Shown here piece by piece: positions 53,201 to 61,283 of a stretch of 64,000 bases of DNA; positions within the stretch are counted from its first letter, which is position 1, and the number at the start of each line of letters is the position of its first letter. The translations under genes and the position numbers were made by a program. The DNA is taken from contig CBFIDE010000001.1 in the NCBI GenBank assembly GCA_965661265.1, forward strand, positions 1 through 64,000, in the 5' to 3' direction. The DNA comes from CBFIDE01 sp965661265. Its GTDB lineage: Bacteria; Bacteroidota; Bacteroidia; Flavobacteriales; Schleiferiaceae. The notes below the pieces were generated by a model, which worked only from the letters and a program-made list of their open reading frames with translations, was not told the origin of the DNA and did not search any database.

Positions 53201-53973
53201 TGACCTTCCTTGATTTTAGAATACTTGATTTACTAGACATCCTATTAGTTGCTTTTCTTCTATTCCAACTATATCGGCTTGTTAGAGGAACTGTCGCCAT
53301 TAATATTTTTATTGGTGTTGCCACGATATTTTTAATATGGAAACTAGTTGAAGCCTTAGGCATGGAGCTGCTTTCTGAGATTTTAGGAAAATTTATTGGT
53401 GTTGGCGTTATAGCCTTGGTAATTGTTTTTCAACAAGAAATAAGAAAATTCTTAGTGGTATTAGGCTCTACTAGTTTCATGAATAGGAATTCAATCCTAA
53501 AAAAATTAAACTGGGCTAAAGAACCAACTAACGTTATAAATATTGACCAGATTATTTATGCTATTCAAGACTTAAGCAGCACTAGAACTGGTGCCCTAAT
53601 GGTTATTGAAAAGAAAACTCAACTAGGAAGTTATATACAAACTGGTACGGCGCTTAATGCAGAGCTAAGTCAAGGAATATTATTGTCAATTTTCAATAAG
53701 TATAGCCCCTTACATGATGGAGCTGCTATAATTAGCGGAAATACAATCAAGGCTGCCGCTTGTATTTTACCTGTGACTGATAGCCATAAAGTGCCCTCTA
53801 GATTTGGATTAAGACATAGAGCTGCAATAGGTATGGCTGAAAAGACAGATGCTATTATTGTTGTTGTTAGCGAAGAAACAGGCGAAATTTCACTTCTACA
53901 AAACGAAGAATTTAAAAATCAATTAAGACCTATTGATTTGCACGAGCTTTTGGAAAAAGCACTTCTTGGATAG
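53200..53973 (+). CDS. cdaA: Diadenylate cyclase CdaA (c-di-AMP synthase)
   Basis: A 257-residue membrane enzyme making c-di-AMP from two ATP. Three hydrophobic segments (about 8-28, 32-50, 62-80) precede the DAC domain with the catalytic D173-G174-A175 (LHDGAAI) and R205-H206-R207 (GLRHRAAIG). The start codon is GTG and shares one base with the folP stop (TAGTG), a coupled arrangement; no ATG lies nearby. c-di-AMP controls potassium and osmotic balance. The phosphodiesterase is not in the window. Confidence 0.95.
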   Translation: MTFLDFRILDLLDILLVAFLLFQLYRLVRGTVAINIFIGVATIFLIWKLVEALGMELLSEILGKFIGVGVIALVIVFQQEIRKFLVVLGSTSFMNRNSILKKLNWAKEPTNVINIDQIIYAIQDLSSTRTGALMVIEKKTQLGSYIQTGTALNAELSQGILLSIFNKYSPLHDGAAIISGNTIKAAACILPVTDSHKVPSRFGLRHRAAIGMAEKTDAIIVVVSEETGEISLLQNEEFKNQLRPIDLHELLEKALLG

Positions 53974-54077
53974 ACTTAATCTTCTGTATTTCATAATTCT
54001 TTTCAAAACTTCTAAAACCAAGCTGAGCGGACTTGTATTCTTAAAAGTCCGTGGCGTCTTATTTGATATAATCAACT

Positions 54078-54160
54078 AATCTAGTCGTGTTGAACATTAA
54101 AAAAAGTATTTGGTTATCCGGTTTCGGATAATTAACATATCCTTTAAGTTAGACTAGATT
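54078..54160. repeat. Nested inverted repeats upstream of the receiver gene
   Basis: TAATCTAGTC (54077-54086) and GACTAGATTA (54152-54161) are inverted copies. Between them TTATCCG and CGGATAA form a hairpin with loop GTTT (about 54113-54130). A further hairpin CGGACTT/AAGTCCG lies at 54029-54052. The arms are too regular for chance and may form a leader structure or a binding site for a dimeric protein. Confidence 0.55.
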
Positions 54161-54201
54161 AATTTGTGTAATATCGCAAGCCTATTAATATTAGTCTCTC
54201 A

Positions 54202-54585
54202 TTGAAAACAACTAAAAAAATACTTGACAATAAAAAAGTTCTTCTTTTAGAAGATGATGAAGTAGATCAAATGCTATTAAAGTTAATGGTGGAAGGTGAA
54301 GGTGCAAAAATCCAAATTGAAAACAATCCTGAGTCCATAGTAAATTTGCTATTAGAAGATCGTTTTGATCTTATTCTGATGGACGCTCGCTTTGGTAACT
54401 CTAATTCTTTGAACCTAGTCAGAAAGCTCAGAACTAATATGAGTTTCAAGATTCCGATTATCGGCATGACATCCGTGAACTATGCAGGAAGAGGAATGCA
54501 AAGTGGTATGGATGCTATAATTCGCAGACCTATTGAAAAATCGAAATTTAATGCCGCACTCAACGAAGCCTTAAACAAGCCTTAA
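54202..54585 (+). CDS. Single-domain response regulator with altered lysine
   Basis: A 127-residue receiver domain. E17-D18-D19 and phospho-acceptor D61 (LILMDARFG) and T90 (GMTS) are present, but the conserved lysine before proline is arginine (R109-P110, IIRRPI). No output domain follows. It starts with TTG; there is no ATG before residue 24, which would cut off the acidic pair. No kinase gene is near. Its last 15 bases overlap the convergent comEC gene. It may act in a phosphorelay or by protein contact; phosphorylation may be weak or altered. Confidence 0.82.
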   Translation: MKTTKKILDNKKVLLLEDDEVDQMLLKLMVEGEGAKIQIENNPESIVNLLLEDRFDLILMDARFGNSNSLNLVRKLRTNMSFKIPIIGMTSVNYAGRGMQSGMDAIIRRPIEKSKFNAALNEALNKP

Positions 54586-56559
54586 GGCTCCTTCTTTTAA
54601 GGAGTATAATTTCACTTTATTCTTCTTAGACCACTCCTCCCATATACTTAGTTGATATTCACTTGCCCAAGAGTTTAAAATCAGTCCCTTTGATGGCTTT
54701 TTTTTTGTATTACTTGGGTAAACTCGTGAACCTACAAACCAGTATTCAACAGTCAGTTTAGGCTGCTTCTTATTGATAATTTGAAGCGTGTTTTCACTTA
54801 AAGAAAGTAAACCCTTATACTCTCTGCTTTCCAATGATTGTGACAAACAATCATAACAATTCATATTGCCGACCGCATTCATTTTATGATTTTGAATAAG
54901 CCTTATCCCTTTTTGCATGGAACTAGAGTCTGTAATTGCGTTAAACTCATGACCAATCCAAGATGCAAATACCAATTTATCTTGAAATGCATAAATCCAC
55001 ACTTCATTTTTATTTGATTCATTTTGAGAGTAAACCGAGTTAAAATTAAAACTCATAAGAAAGAGTGTGCCTATTGAAAGTAGAACTAATGTCCTATACT
55101 TCAAATAAAGAGCTAGGCTAAAAAAAATCCCTATCGCGAAAGCGAATTCATTAAAAGTGTGAAAAGTGTAAGACAGTTTAAAAAAGCTGAGACTTTCAAA
55201 CCAAACAAGGCTCTGATTTAAAAAAATGTACAAGTATTCTAGGCAGATGTCGATAAAATGAAAATCATATATAGTTCCAATCAGTAAGTATAAAATACCT
55301 AAATACATCATTAAAGGAATTAAGAAAACAGAAGCGAGGCTAGACAAGAGAAAAATAAAATTCAGACTTCCAAAATGATAAATTAAGACAGGCCATAAAA
55401 GAATATGGACGCATATTGCCATTTTTATTCCTGACAATATGAACTCAATAATAACAAATCTTGAATGCATGAATTTATGAATACTTGGATAGGTTAAGAC
55501 AAGCGAAAGAACGGCAAGAAATGAAAGCTGGAAACCCAATTCGAATAGTTCATTAGGCCAAATAATCAAAATTATTAAAGCGGAAGCTAATAGATTGTTG
55601 ATCGAATTATTAGGCCGTTTAAACCACTCACCTAAGGTCATTAAACTCAACATTATTGCTGCCCGGATACTTGCAATACCAAAACCACTAATAGCCGTAA
55701 ATGACCAAAGAATAATTATGATTAAAATTGGTTTCAAAAGGCTATTCCTCAAGCTAGTTCTACTAAATATGAATTGTATTATTAGAAATAATAATCCTAA
55801 ATGCATTCCGCTAACTACTAGAACATGCATTAACGAACTAGACTTAAACCTTTCTTTTGTAGTTGAGCTAAGCAGACTTTTATCACCTAAAATAATAGCA
55901 AGATAAACTGACTTTGCCTGTTTGGGAATTTGCCAATCTAAAATGCTTTCTTTGAAATAATTCTGCACAAGCTCAAGGCTTGACTTAGCCTCCTCTTGTT
56001 GTACAAAAACATTAGGCATCTTCAAAACCAATCTAGCCTCTATATTTCTCTTTTTAAAATAATCATAAAAACTGAATGAAGAAGGGTTTAAGCCTTGTGA
56101 GATCTGTCTAGCTTCTCCACTTATTAAAAAAGAAGAATTACTAAGTAAACTTTTATATTCAGGAAGTTGAGAAGAACTAAGTATTGAGTAGAATTTAAAG
56201 CTTCTATTTTCAGAATGATCCGAATCTATTATTTGAGCCGTACCATAAATTCGTCTAATGGAATCATTGACTTCATAGTATTCATTGACTTCAATTTGAT
56301 AAAGCTTTTCTCCTAATACTGGATATTCAGATATTGAACTATTCAAATCTGCGTTGAGGATGCTCAGGAAGAATAGCAGAACGTAGATTACTGTATTAAA
56401 ACCCTTTGAACATGACAAGAATAGCCATAAAGTCAATCCTAATAAAAAGATGCAAGAGCCAATAATGTAAAAACCCTCTTGAAAGAAATAATGATGATAT
56501 ACTATTCCAAATATCCAGATAAGGCAGAACCTAAAGGCTGGATAATAGGCAAGGTGCAT
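54571..56559 (-). CDS. ComEC/Rec2-type DNA uptake channel protein
   Basis: A 662-residue membrane protein. The N-terminal part (about 1-210) has two membrane segments and a soluble DUF4131-type domain; the competence domain (about 215-500) has SSSLMHVLVVSGMHLGLL, the family signature, and about eight membrane segments. The C-terminal 150 residues are soluble and lack the HxHxDH metallo-beta-lactamase motif of longer ComEC proteins; this short form is common in Bacteroidota. ComEC carries single-stranded DNA through the inner membrane. It ends the surE-lpxB operon and directly abuts the SpoIID gene. Confidence 0.9.
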   Translation of the reverse strand: MHLAYYPAFRFCLIWIFGIVYHHYFFQEGFYIIGSCIFLLGLTLWLFLSCSKGFNTVIYVLLFFLSILNADLNSSISEYPVLGEKLYQIEVNEYYEVNDSIRRIYGTAQIIDSDHSENRSFKFYSILSSSQLPEYKSLLSNSSFLISGEARQISQGLNPSSFSFYDYFKKRNIEARLVLKMPNVFVQQEEAKSSLELVQNYFKESILDWQIPKQAKSVYLAIILGDKSLLSSTTKERFKSSSLMHVLVVSGMHLGLLFLIIQFIFSRTSLRNSLLKPILIIIILWSFTAISGFGIASIRAAIMLSLMTLGEWFKRPNNSINNLLASALIILIIWPNELFELGFQLSFLAVLSLVLTYPSIHKFMHSRFVIIEFILSGIKMAICVHILLWPVLIYHFGSLNFIFLLSSLASVFLIPLMMYLGILYLLIGTIYDFHFIDICLEYLYIFLNQSLVWFESLSFFKLSYTFHTFNEFAFAIGIFFSLALYLKYRTLVLLSIGTLFLMSFNFNSVYSQNESNKNEVWIYAFQDKLVFASWIGHEFNAITDSSSMQKGIRLIQNHKMNAVGNMNCYDCLSQSLESREYKGLLSLSENTLQIINKKQPKLTVEYWFVGSRVYPSNTKKKPSKGLILNSWASEYQLSIWEEWSKKNKVKLYSLKEGALRLV

Positions 56560-57738
56560 TTAATCCACGATTAGATATTTCAAGTCCTCCAACTCAACAT
56601 CGCTATAATAAAAATACAATATTTCTCTGTAGTCATAGCCTTTGGCAGCCATATTAATTGCACCATCTTGAGCCATTCCAACCCCATGACCAAATCCTTT
56701 ACCATGCAGAATTAAGCTCTCTCCTTTATCCTCAACAGTAAAATAAGTTGATTTCAATTTAAACCTTGATCGCACTCTTGTCAACTTTAACTTTTTATTA
56801 GAATATCTAAAATAAGCCTGCCTTCCATTAGAATGATTGAAATTCAAAATGTCTTTTTGAAGAGAGGCAGTGTTAGATACTCCTAAAGATGATGCATAAT
56901 ATTTGAAAAAGCTTTCCTTATTTACCTCCTTGGTCCAGCTATAAGAGCCCACTCCTACAGAAAAGCTATCCGGCACCGTTTTCAGATAATCCAAACTAGT
57001 TAGCCATACATCATTTGCAGCACACGTAAAGCCACCGCTATTGGCATGAAATACACCTAAAATAGGCTCACACTCTGGAGTGACCAAAATTGTATCGCGC
57101 GTAAGCCAAACAGCTTTCAGAATACTGTCCTTATTCTTGTAGTGGCATTTGGAAAAATAAACTTGGGAGGTGACATCATCCTTAAGATTATAGCCATCAC
57201 TTTTATGCTTTTCTAAGTTCTTTAGGGCAAATGTCCTTGCCAAAATTGCTTGCGCCTTAAAAAACTCTAGCTTATCAACATGCCCTCCCTCACTTTCAAC
57301 CACTCCAGCGACGTAATGCTCCATATTGACAATATTTACGAGCTGCAAATAGCCTTGAAATACTCTTACTTGAAGATTACCATGATAAACTCGTCCATTT
57401 CTATTAACGTCTACTCTAAACTCCTTTTCCGGATGAGAACTCTTTAAATAAACTGCCGCATATTTCCCAAGCTTTTCGCCAGACCTACTTACTAAGACTT
57501 CCTTTCCCTTTTGTTGAAAGTACAAAGTTCTGCTGGAATCCTCAGGGATCATATCGTAGATCGTATCAAGTTTCTTTAAATCTGAAGATAGTGCTAATAA
57601 ATAGTATACACCTGTGTCAGGTGTTACCACAGTTTTAGAAATATTAAGAGTAGAGAAAATACGAACCTTCAGCTCCACCGCATGAGCATCTAATGAGAGT
57701 AGTAAGGTAAATAGAAGTGTTACTTTTAAGAATCTCAT
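56560..57738 (-). CDS. SpoIID/LytB domain protein
   Basis: A 392-residue exported protein. A signal peptide (1-20, ending LDAHA) is followed by a beta-rich part and the SpoIID domain at about 135-392: the opening VNMEHYVAGVVESEGG, YFKAQAILARTFALKN in variant form (EFFKAQAILARTFALK) and the end GKGFGHGVGMAQDGA. SpoIID enzymes are lytic transglycosylases acting on peptidoglycan. The start overlaps the lpxB stop by 4 bases and the stop abuts comEC. Confidence 0.92.
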   Translation of the reverse strand: MRFLKVTLLFTLLLSLDAHAVELKVRIFSTLNISKTVVTPDTGVYYLLALSSDLKKLDTIYDMIPEDSSRTLYFQQKGKEVLVSRSGEKLGKYAAVYLKSSHPEKEFRVDVNRNGRVYHGNLQVRVFQGYLQLVNIVNMEHYVAGVVESEGGHVDKLEFFKAQAILARTFALKNLEKHKSDGYNLKDDVTSQVYFSKCHYKNKDSILKAVWLTRDTILVTPECEPILGVFHANSGGFTCAANDVWLTSLDYLKTVPDSFSVGVGSYSWTKEVNKESFFKYYASSLGVSNTASLQKDILNFNHSNGRQAYFRYSNKKLKLTRVRSRFKLKSTYFTVEDKGESLILHGKGFGHGVGMAQDGAINMAAKGYDYREILYFYYSDVELEDLKYLIVD

Positions 57739-58850
57739 CTACCCAGAAAGTTTAAAACTAGATCTGCCGCTCTTTCTGAGGCACCTACTCCACCTAATTT
57801 CTTTTGTAGCTCCTTATACTCCTGCAAAAGGGACTCCCGTTTATCACCTTTAACCAAATCCATAATCTCTAGTTCTATTGCCTTAGGATTACATTCTGCC
57901 TGTATCATCTCTTTGACCAGCTCCTTATCCATTATTAAATTGACTAGAGATATAAACTTGATTTTAACCAATTGCTTAGCAATCCAATAAGATACCCAAC
58001 TTCCTTTATAACAGACTACCTCAGGGACATTAAAGATTGCCGTTTCAAGAGTTGCTGTTCCAGAAGTTACTAAGGCCATATCCGCAAGTTCAAGAATCTC
58101 ATAAGTCTGGCCTGGAATAAGAGCAATATTTTTTGACTTTACTATAGACTGATAAAACTCCAAATCCTGTGAAGGTGCGACTGCAATGGCAAACTGAAAA
58201 TTACTGAGCCTTTCGACCGATTTAAGTATAATAGGTAAAATGGTAGATATTTCCTGCTTTCTAGAACCCGGTAGAAGAGCCATAAGCTTCTTATCAGAAC
58301 TAAGACCCCATTCCTCAAGTTTCCTTTCTCTATTAGCTTCTGGTCTGTTAGAAACGGCGTCCAATAGAGGGTGCCCTACATAATCAACCTCCATATTATA
58401 TTTTGCATAAAACTCTTGTTCAAAGGGAAGAATACAGATCATTTTATCAATATCCCTTTTGATTTTATGCACTCTACTTTGTTTCCATGCCCATATCTGA
58501 GGTGAAATATAATAGATGGTTTTAATAGACTGTTGTTTAGCCCATTCCGCGATCCTTAAATTGAAGCCTGGATAATCCACAAAAATAATCGCATCAGGTT
58601 TATACTCTAAGATGTCTTTTTTGCAGAACTTTAAATTAGAAAGAATGGTTCTTAGATTCAATAGAACCTCAAGAAATCCCATAAAAGCCAATTCCTTATA
58701 GTGCTTTACTGGTTTTGATTGAACCATAGCCATTAGGTCTCCTCCCCAATATCTAAATTCAGAATTAGGATCTTTTTTTAAAAGAGCTCTCATGAGATTA
58801 GAAGCGTGCAAATCTCCACTCGCCTCGCCAGCAATTATATAGTAACGCAC
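57735..58850 (-). CDS. lpxB: Lipid-A-disaccharide synthase
   Basis: A 371-residue GT19 enzyme that joins UDP-2,3-diacylglucosamine and lipid X in lipid A synthesis. It shows YIIAGEASGDLHASNLMRAL at the start, IFVDYPGFNLRIAEWAKQ, YISPQIWAWKQSRV, ALLPGSRKQEI and TSGTATLETAIF. Length fits the family. The presence proves a lipopolysaccharide-type outer membrane. It overlaps the SpoIID gene by 4 bases and lies 60 bases after a small membrane protein gene. Confidence 0.96.
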   Translation of the reverse strand: MRYYIIAGEASGDLHASNLMRALLKKDPNSEFRYWGGDLMAMVQSKPVKHYKELAFMGFLEVLLNLRTILSNLKFCKKDILEYKPDAIIFVDYPGFNLRIAEWAKQQSIKTIYYISPQIWAWKQSRVHKIKRDIDKMICILPFEQEFYAKYNMEVDYVGHPLLDAVSNRPEANRERKLEEWGLSSDKKLMALLPGSRKQEISTILPIILKSVERLSNFQFAIAVAPSQDLEFYQSIVKSKNIALIPGQTYEILELADMALVTSGTATLETAIFNVPEVVCYKGSWVSYWIAKQLVKIKFISLVNLIMDKELVKEMIQAECNPKAIELEIMDLVKGDKRESLLQEYKELQKKLGGVGASERAADLVLNFLGR

Positions 58851-58910
58851 AGATTATTTTTTGCTAAGGTATTAGCCTTTTTTGGCTGAAACAAAAAGAA
58901 GCGAAAAAGT

Positions 58911-59204
58911 TTATAACAGGAATCTGTAAATAAAGAGTGCAATCAGATAAAGGATTGAAGAGATTAGGATGCCCCTACTAAAAAACTCTTTATTCAACTG
59001 CAAACCCAGAAAAAAAACTGCTGCATTGATAATCATACCTAAGGTGATTATCTGTGTATTTACATGCTTGATTAAATCCTGATTACTATACTTCTGTAGC
59101 CCTATAAGTTCTGGCCTGGCATCCATGACAATATAGACCCCAATAATTGGAAGTACAGCACCTAAAAGTATGCCCGTAATTATTTGAATATTTGATTTAC
59201 TCAC
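58911..59204 (-). CDS. Small inner-membrane protein of unknown function
   Basis: A 97-residue protein with three hydrophobic segments (about 7-27, 51-67, 76-96). It has no motif that I know. It sits between surE and lpxB, 40 and 60 bases away, on the same strand, so it is probably part of that operon. A role in envelope assembly is inferred from position only. Confidence 0.75.
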   Translation of the reverse strand: MSKSNIQIITGILLGAVLPIIGVYIVMDARPELIGLQKYSNQDLIKHVNTQIITLGMIINAAVFFLGLQLNKEFFSRGILISSILYLIALFIYRFLL

Positions 59205-59244
59205 AGTTGGATTTGATTATTGAAACGTAGTAAGGGAAAGAATA

Positions 59245-60012
59245 TTATAGATTCCAATTTTTAATTCTTTCTAATTCAGAATGAGCAGTTAAGTCACTGT
59301 TTACAGGAACAACAGAAATGTAATTGTTTGCAAGTGCCCATTCATCCGTATCCTCACCACTATCATAATTTACAAAAGTACCAGTCAGCCAATAATAATT
59401 CTTTGATCTTGGGTCTTTTCTAGAATCAAATTCTTCTTCCCAATTAGCTTTGGCCTGTCTACAAACTTTAACCCCTTTATAGGGTTTGTCCTGATACTTT
59501 GGAATGTTTACATTAAGGCAATAACCTCTCTGCATTCCATGAATCAATACCTCTTTAGAAATCTTCAAGATAAACTCTTTTGCAGGCTCAAAATTGGCAT
59601 CCCAACTAAAATCGCATAGAGAGAATCCAATGCTAGGAATGGCTTCAAGAGCTCCTTCTACAGCTGCAGACATCGTTCCTGAATAAATGACATTTATTGA
59701 AGAGTTTGATCCATGATTAATTCCTGATACGACTAAGTCCGGTTTTCTATCCATTACAACATTAACTGCCAGCTTGACACAGTCAACTGGAGTACCGCTA
59801 CAACTGTATTCTTTCTGAGGACCTTTATCTATTGTTAAAGGGTCACATCTTAAAATCCCATCTATTGTAATTGCATGTCCCATACCAGATTGAGGACTGT
59901 CAGGAGCCACTACCACTACCTCTCCCAATTCATTCATACATTCTATCAAAGCTCTAATACCAGGAGCAGTTATGCCATCGTCATTACATACTAATATTAA
60001 GGGTCTAGCCAT
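59245..60012 (-). CDS. surE: 5'/3'-nucleotidase SurE
   Basis: A 255-residue phosphatase acting on nucleoside 5'- and 3'-monophosphates. It opens ILVCNDDGITAPGIRAL with metal ligands D11 and D12, has APDSPQSGMGHAIT with the serine ligand, CSGTPVDCVKLAV, and SGINHGSNSSINVIYSGTMSAA. Length fits. It is the first gene of the minus-strand operon leading to lpxB and comEC and is divergent from the zinc peptidase gene. Confidence 0.96.
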   Translation of the reverse strand: MARPLILVCNDDGITAPGIRALIECMNELGEVVVVAPDSPQSGMGHAITIDGILRCDPLTIDKGPQKEYSCSGTPVDCVKLAVNVVMDRKPDLVVSGINHGSNSSINVIYSGTMSAAVEGALEAIPSIGFSLCDFSWDANFEPAKEFILKISKEVLIHGMQRGYCLNVNIPKYQDKPYKGVKVCRQAKANWEEEFDSRKDPRSKNYYWLTGTFVNYDSGEDTDEWALANNYISVVPVNSDLTAHSELERIKNWNL

Positions 60013-60070
60013 TTTGAGTGTTTTTTTTGTAAAACTAAAACTATATCTATAAATCAGGCATAGGATTTGC

Positions 60071-60078
60071 TATTTTTG
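60071..60078 (+). promoter_or_regulatory. -7 promoter element of the zinc peptidase gene
   Basis: TATTTTTG fits TAnnTTTG and ends 20 bases before the ATG at 60099. Confidence 0.4.
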
Positions 60079-60098
60079 AAAGTATAAATTAGAAACAA

Positions 60099-60785
60099 AT
60101 GATATTAATATTAGTAGTCTTCATGTTGATCGGTTTTATAGTTCAACAAAGGCTAAAGTCAAAATTCAAAAAATATAGTGAGGTTGGATTATCTAATGGA
60201 CTTTCTGGTAGAGAAATTGCAGAAAAGATGCTCTCTGACAACGGCATTCGTGACGTAAAAGTTATTTCTACTCCAGGAAAACTGACAGATCATTATAATC
60301 CTACAGATAAAACAGTAAATTTATCTGAGGATGTATATGAAGGAAGGTCTGTAGCTTCCGCTGCCGTAGCTGCTCATGAATGTGGGCATGCTGTTCAGCA
60401 TAAGGAAGCCTACTCTTGGTTGAATTTTAGATCAGCTATGGTTCCTATTGTCAGTTTTAGTTCCAAGGCAATGAGTGTAATCTTTATGCTAATGATATTT
60501 GGAAGCTTCATAGTCCATTTATTTCCTTTAGACACTGTCTTTCTAGTTGTAATCATTTTACAAGCAGCAATAAGTGTTTTCACTTTAGTGACTTTACCAG
60601 TAGAGTATGATGCAAGTAATCGTGCCTTAGCTTGGTTAGAAAAAACTGGTACATCCACAAGACAAGAACACGATATGGCAAAGGATGCACTAAATGCTGC
60701 AGCTAATACTTACCTAGTAAGTGCCTTAGCTTCATTAACACAATTAGCTTATTATATTATGCTATTTATGGGTAGTAGAGACTAA
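60099..60785 (+). CDS. Zinc-dependent membrane metallopeptidase, YugP-like
   Basis: A 228-residue inner-membrane protein of the YugP family. A membrane segment at about 1-16 is followed by a soluble part with the zinc motif H93-E94-C-G-H97 (AAHECGHAVQ), then two to three hydrophobic segments (about 120-143, 145-168, 208-225). A further ligand is probably in VEYDASNRALAW. The substrate is unknown. It ends with a good terminator. Confidence 0.9.
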   Translation: MILILVVFMLIGFIVQQRLKSKFKKYSEVGLSNGLSGREIAEKMLSDNGIRDVKVISTPGKLTDHYNPTDKTVNLSEDVYEGRSVASAAVAAHECGHAVQHKEAYSWLNFRSAMVPIVSFSSKAMSVIFMLMIFGSFIVHLFPLDTVFLVVIILQAAISVFTLVTLPVEYDASNRALAWLEKTGTSTRQEHDMAKDALNAAANTYLVSALASLTQLAYYIMLFMGSRD

Positions 60786-60808
60786 TTTTAAAAAAATAGT
60801 TCTGATAG

Positions 60809-60835
60809 GAGGCCATAAATTGGCCTCTTTTTTTT
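60809..60835 (+). terminator. Rho-independent terminator after the zinc peptidase gene
   Basis: GAGGCC pairs with GGCCTC around ATAAATT, followed by eight T. Confidence 0.9.
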
Positions 60836-60851
60836 GTGGCAATTGTAATTA

Positions 60852-60867
60852 AACTAACTTTTTAGTT
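60852..60867. promoter_or_regulatory. Upstream BlaI-type operator
   Basis: AACTAA-CTTT-TTAGTT is a perfect dyad with 6-base arms. It overlaps the -33 TTG at 60866-60868. BlaI/MecI repressors bind such dyads as dimers; the regulator gene begins at 60912. Confidence 0.65.
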
Positions 60868-60895
60868 GTGTAACTAATTTTTTAGTTTATGTTTG
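60866..60895 (+). promoter_or_regulatory. Promoter of the BlaI/BlaR1-type operon
   Basis: TTG at 60866-60868 and TATGTTTG at 60888-60895 are 19 bases apart, fitting the Bacteroidota consensus. Both operators lie on it: one on the -33 and one in the spacer. Confidence 0.65.
60872..60887. promoter_or_regulatory. Downstream BlaI-type operator
   Basis: AACTAA-TTTT-TTAGTT repeats the upstream dyad with the same arms, 20 bases (about two helix turns) from centre to centre, and fills the spacer between -33 and -7. Confidence 0.65.
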
Positions 60896-60911
60896 TGAAA
60901 GAAATTATTAT

Positions 60912-61283
60912 ATGAGAGATTTAACTAAAGCAGAAGAAGAGATAATGCAAGTTTTATGGAAGCTTGAGAGTGCTTTTGTAAAGGAAATTATTCGAGAATT
61001 ACCGGAACCAAAGCCGGCCTATAATACGGTAAGCACTATAGTTCGCATTTTAGAGCAAAAAGAAATGGTTTCCTATAAGAGTTTTGGGAAATCTCATCAA
61101 TATTATCCTCTTATCAGTAAGGAAAACTATAGTGAGCATAAAACGAATGGACTTTTGAAAGGATACTTCTCTGGAAGCATTAGCAAATTTGTTTCCTCCT
61201 TTGTTGATGGAAATGACATTGGCACAGAGGAACTAGATGATATTTTAAAGTTGATAGAACAAAAAAAACAAAATAAGTCATGA
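60912..61283 (+). CDS. BlaI/MecI/CopY family repressor
   Basis: A 123-residue winged-helix repressor. The pattern LTKAEEEIMQVLWKLESAFVKEI and PAYNTVSTIVRILEQKEMV is typical of the BlaI/MecI DNA-binding domain; the C-terminal half carries the dimerisation helix. It probably represses its own promoter through the two dyads upstream and is released when the membrane protease downstream cuts it. It overlaps that gene by 4 bases. Confidence 0.92.
   Translation: MRDLTKAEEEIMQVLWKLESAFVKEIIRELPEPKPAYNTVSTIVRILEQKEMVSYKSFGKSHQYYPLISKENYSEHKTNGLLKGYFSGSISKFVSSFVDGNDIGTEELDDILKLIEQKKQNKS

Noticed and set aside
53200..53973. Defence-type nucleotide cyclase
   Set aside because: The DGA and RHR motifs, the membrane segments and the folP neighbour identify housekeeping CdaA.
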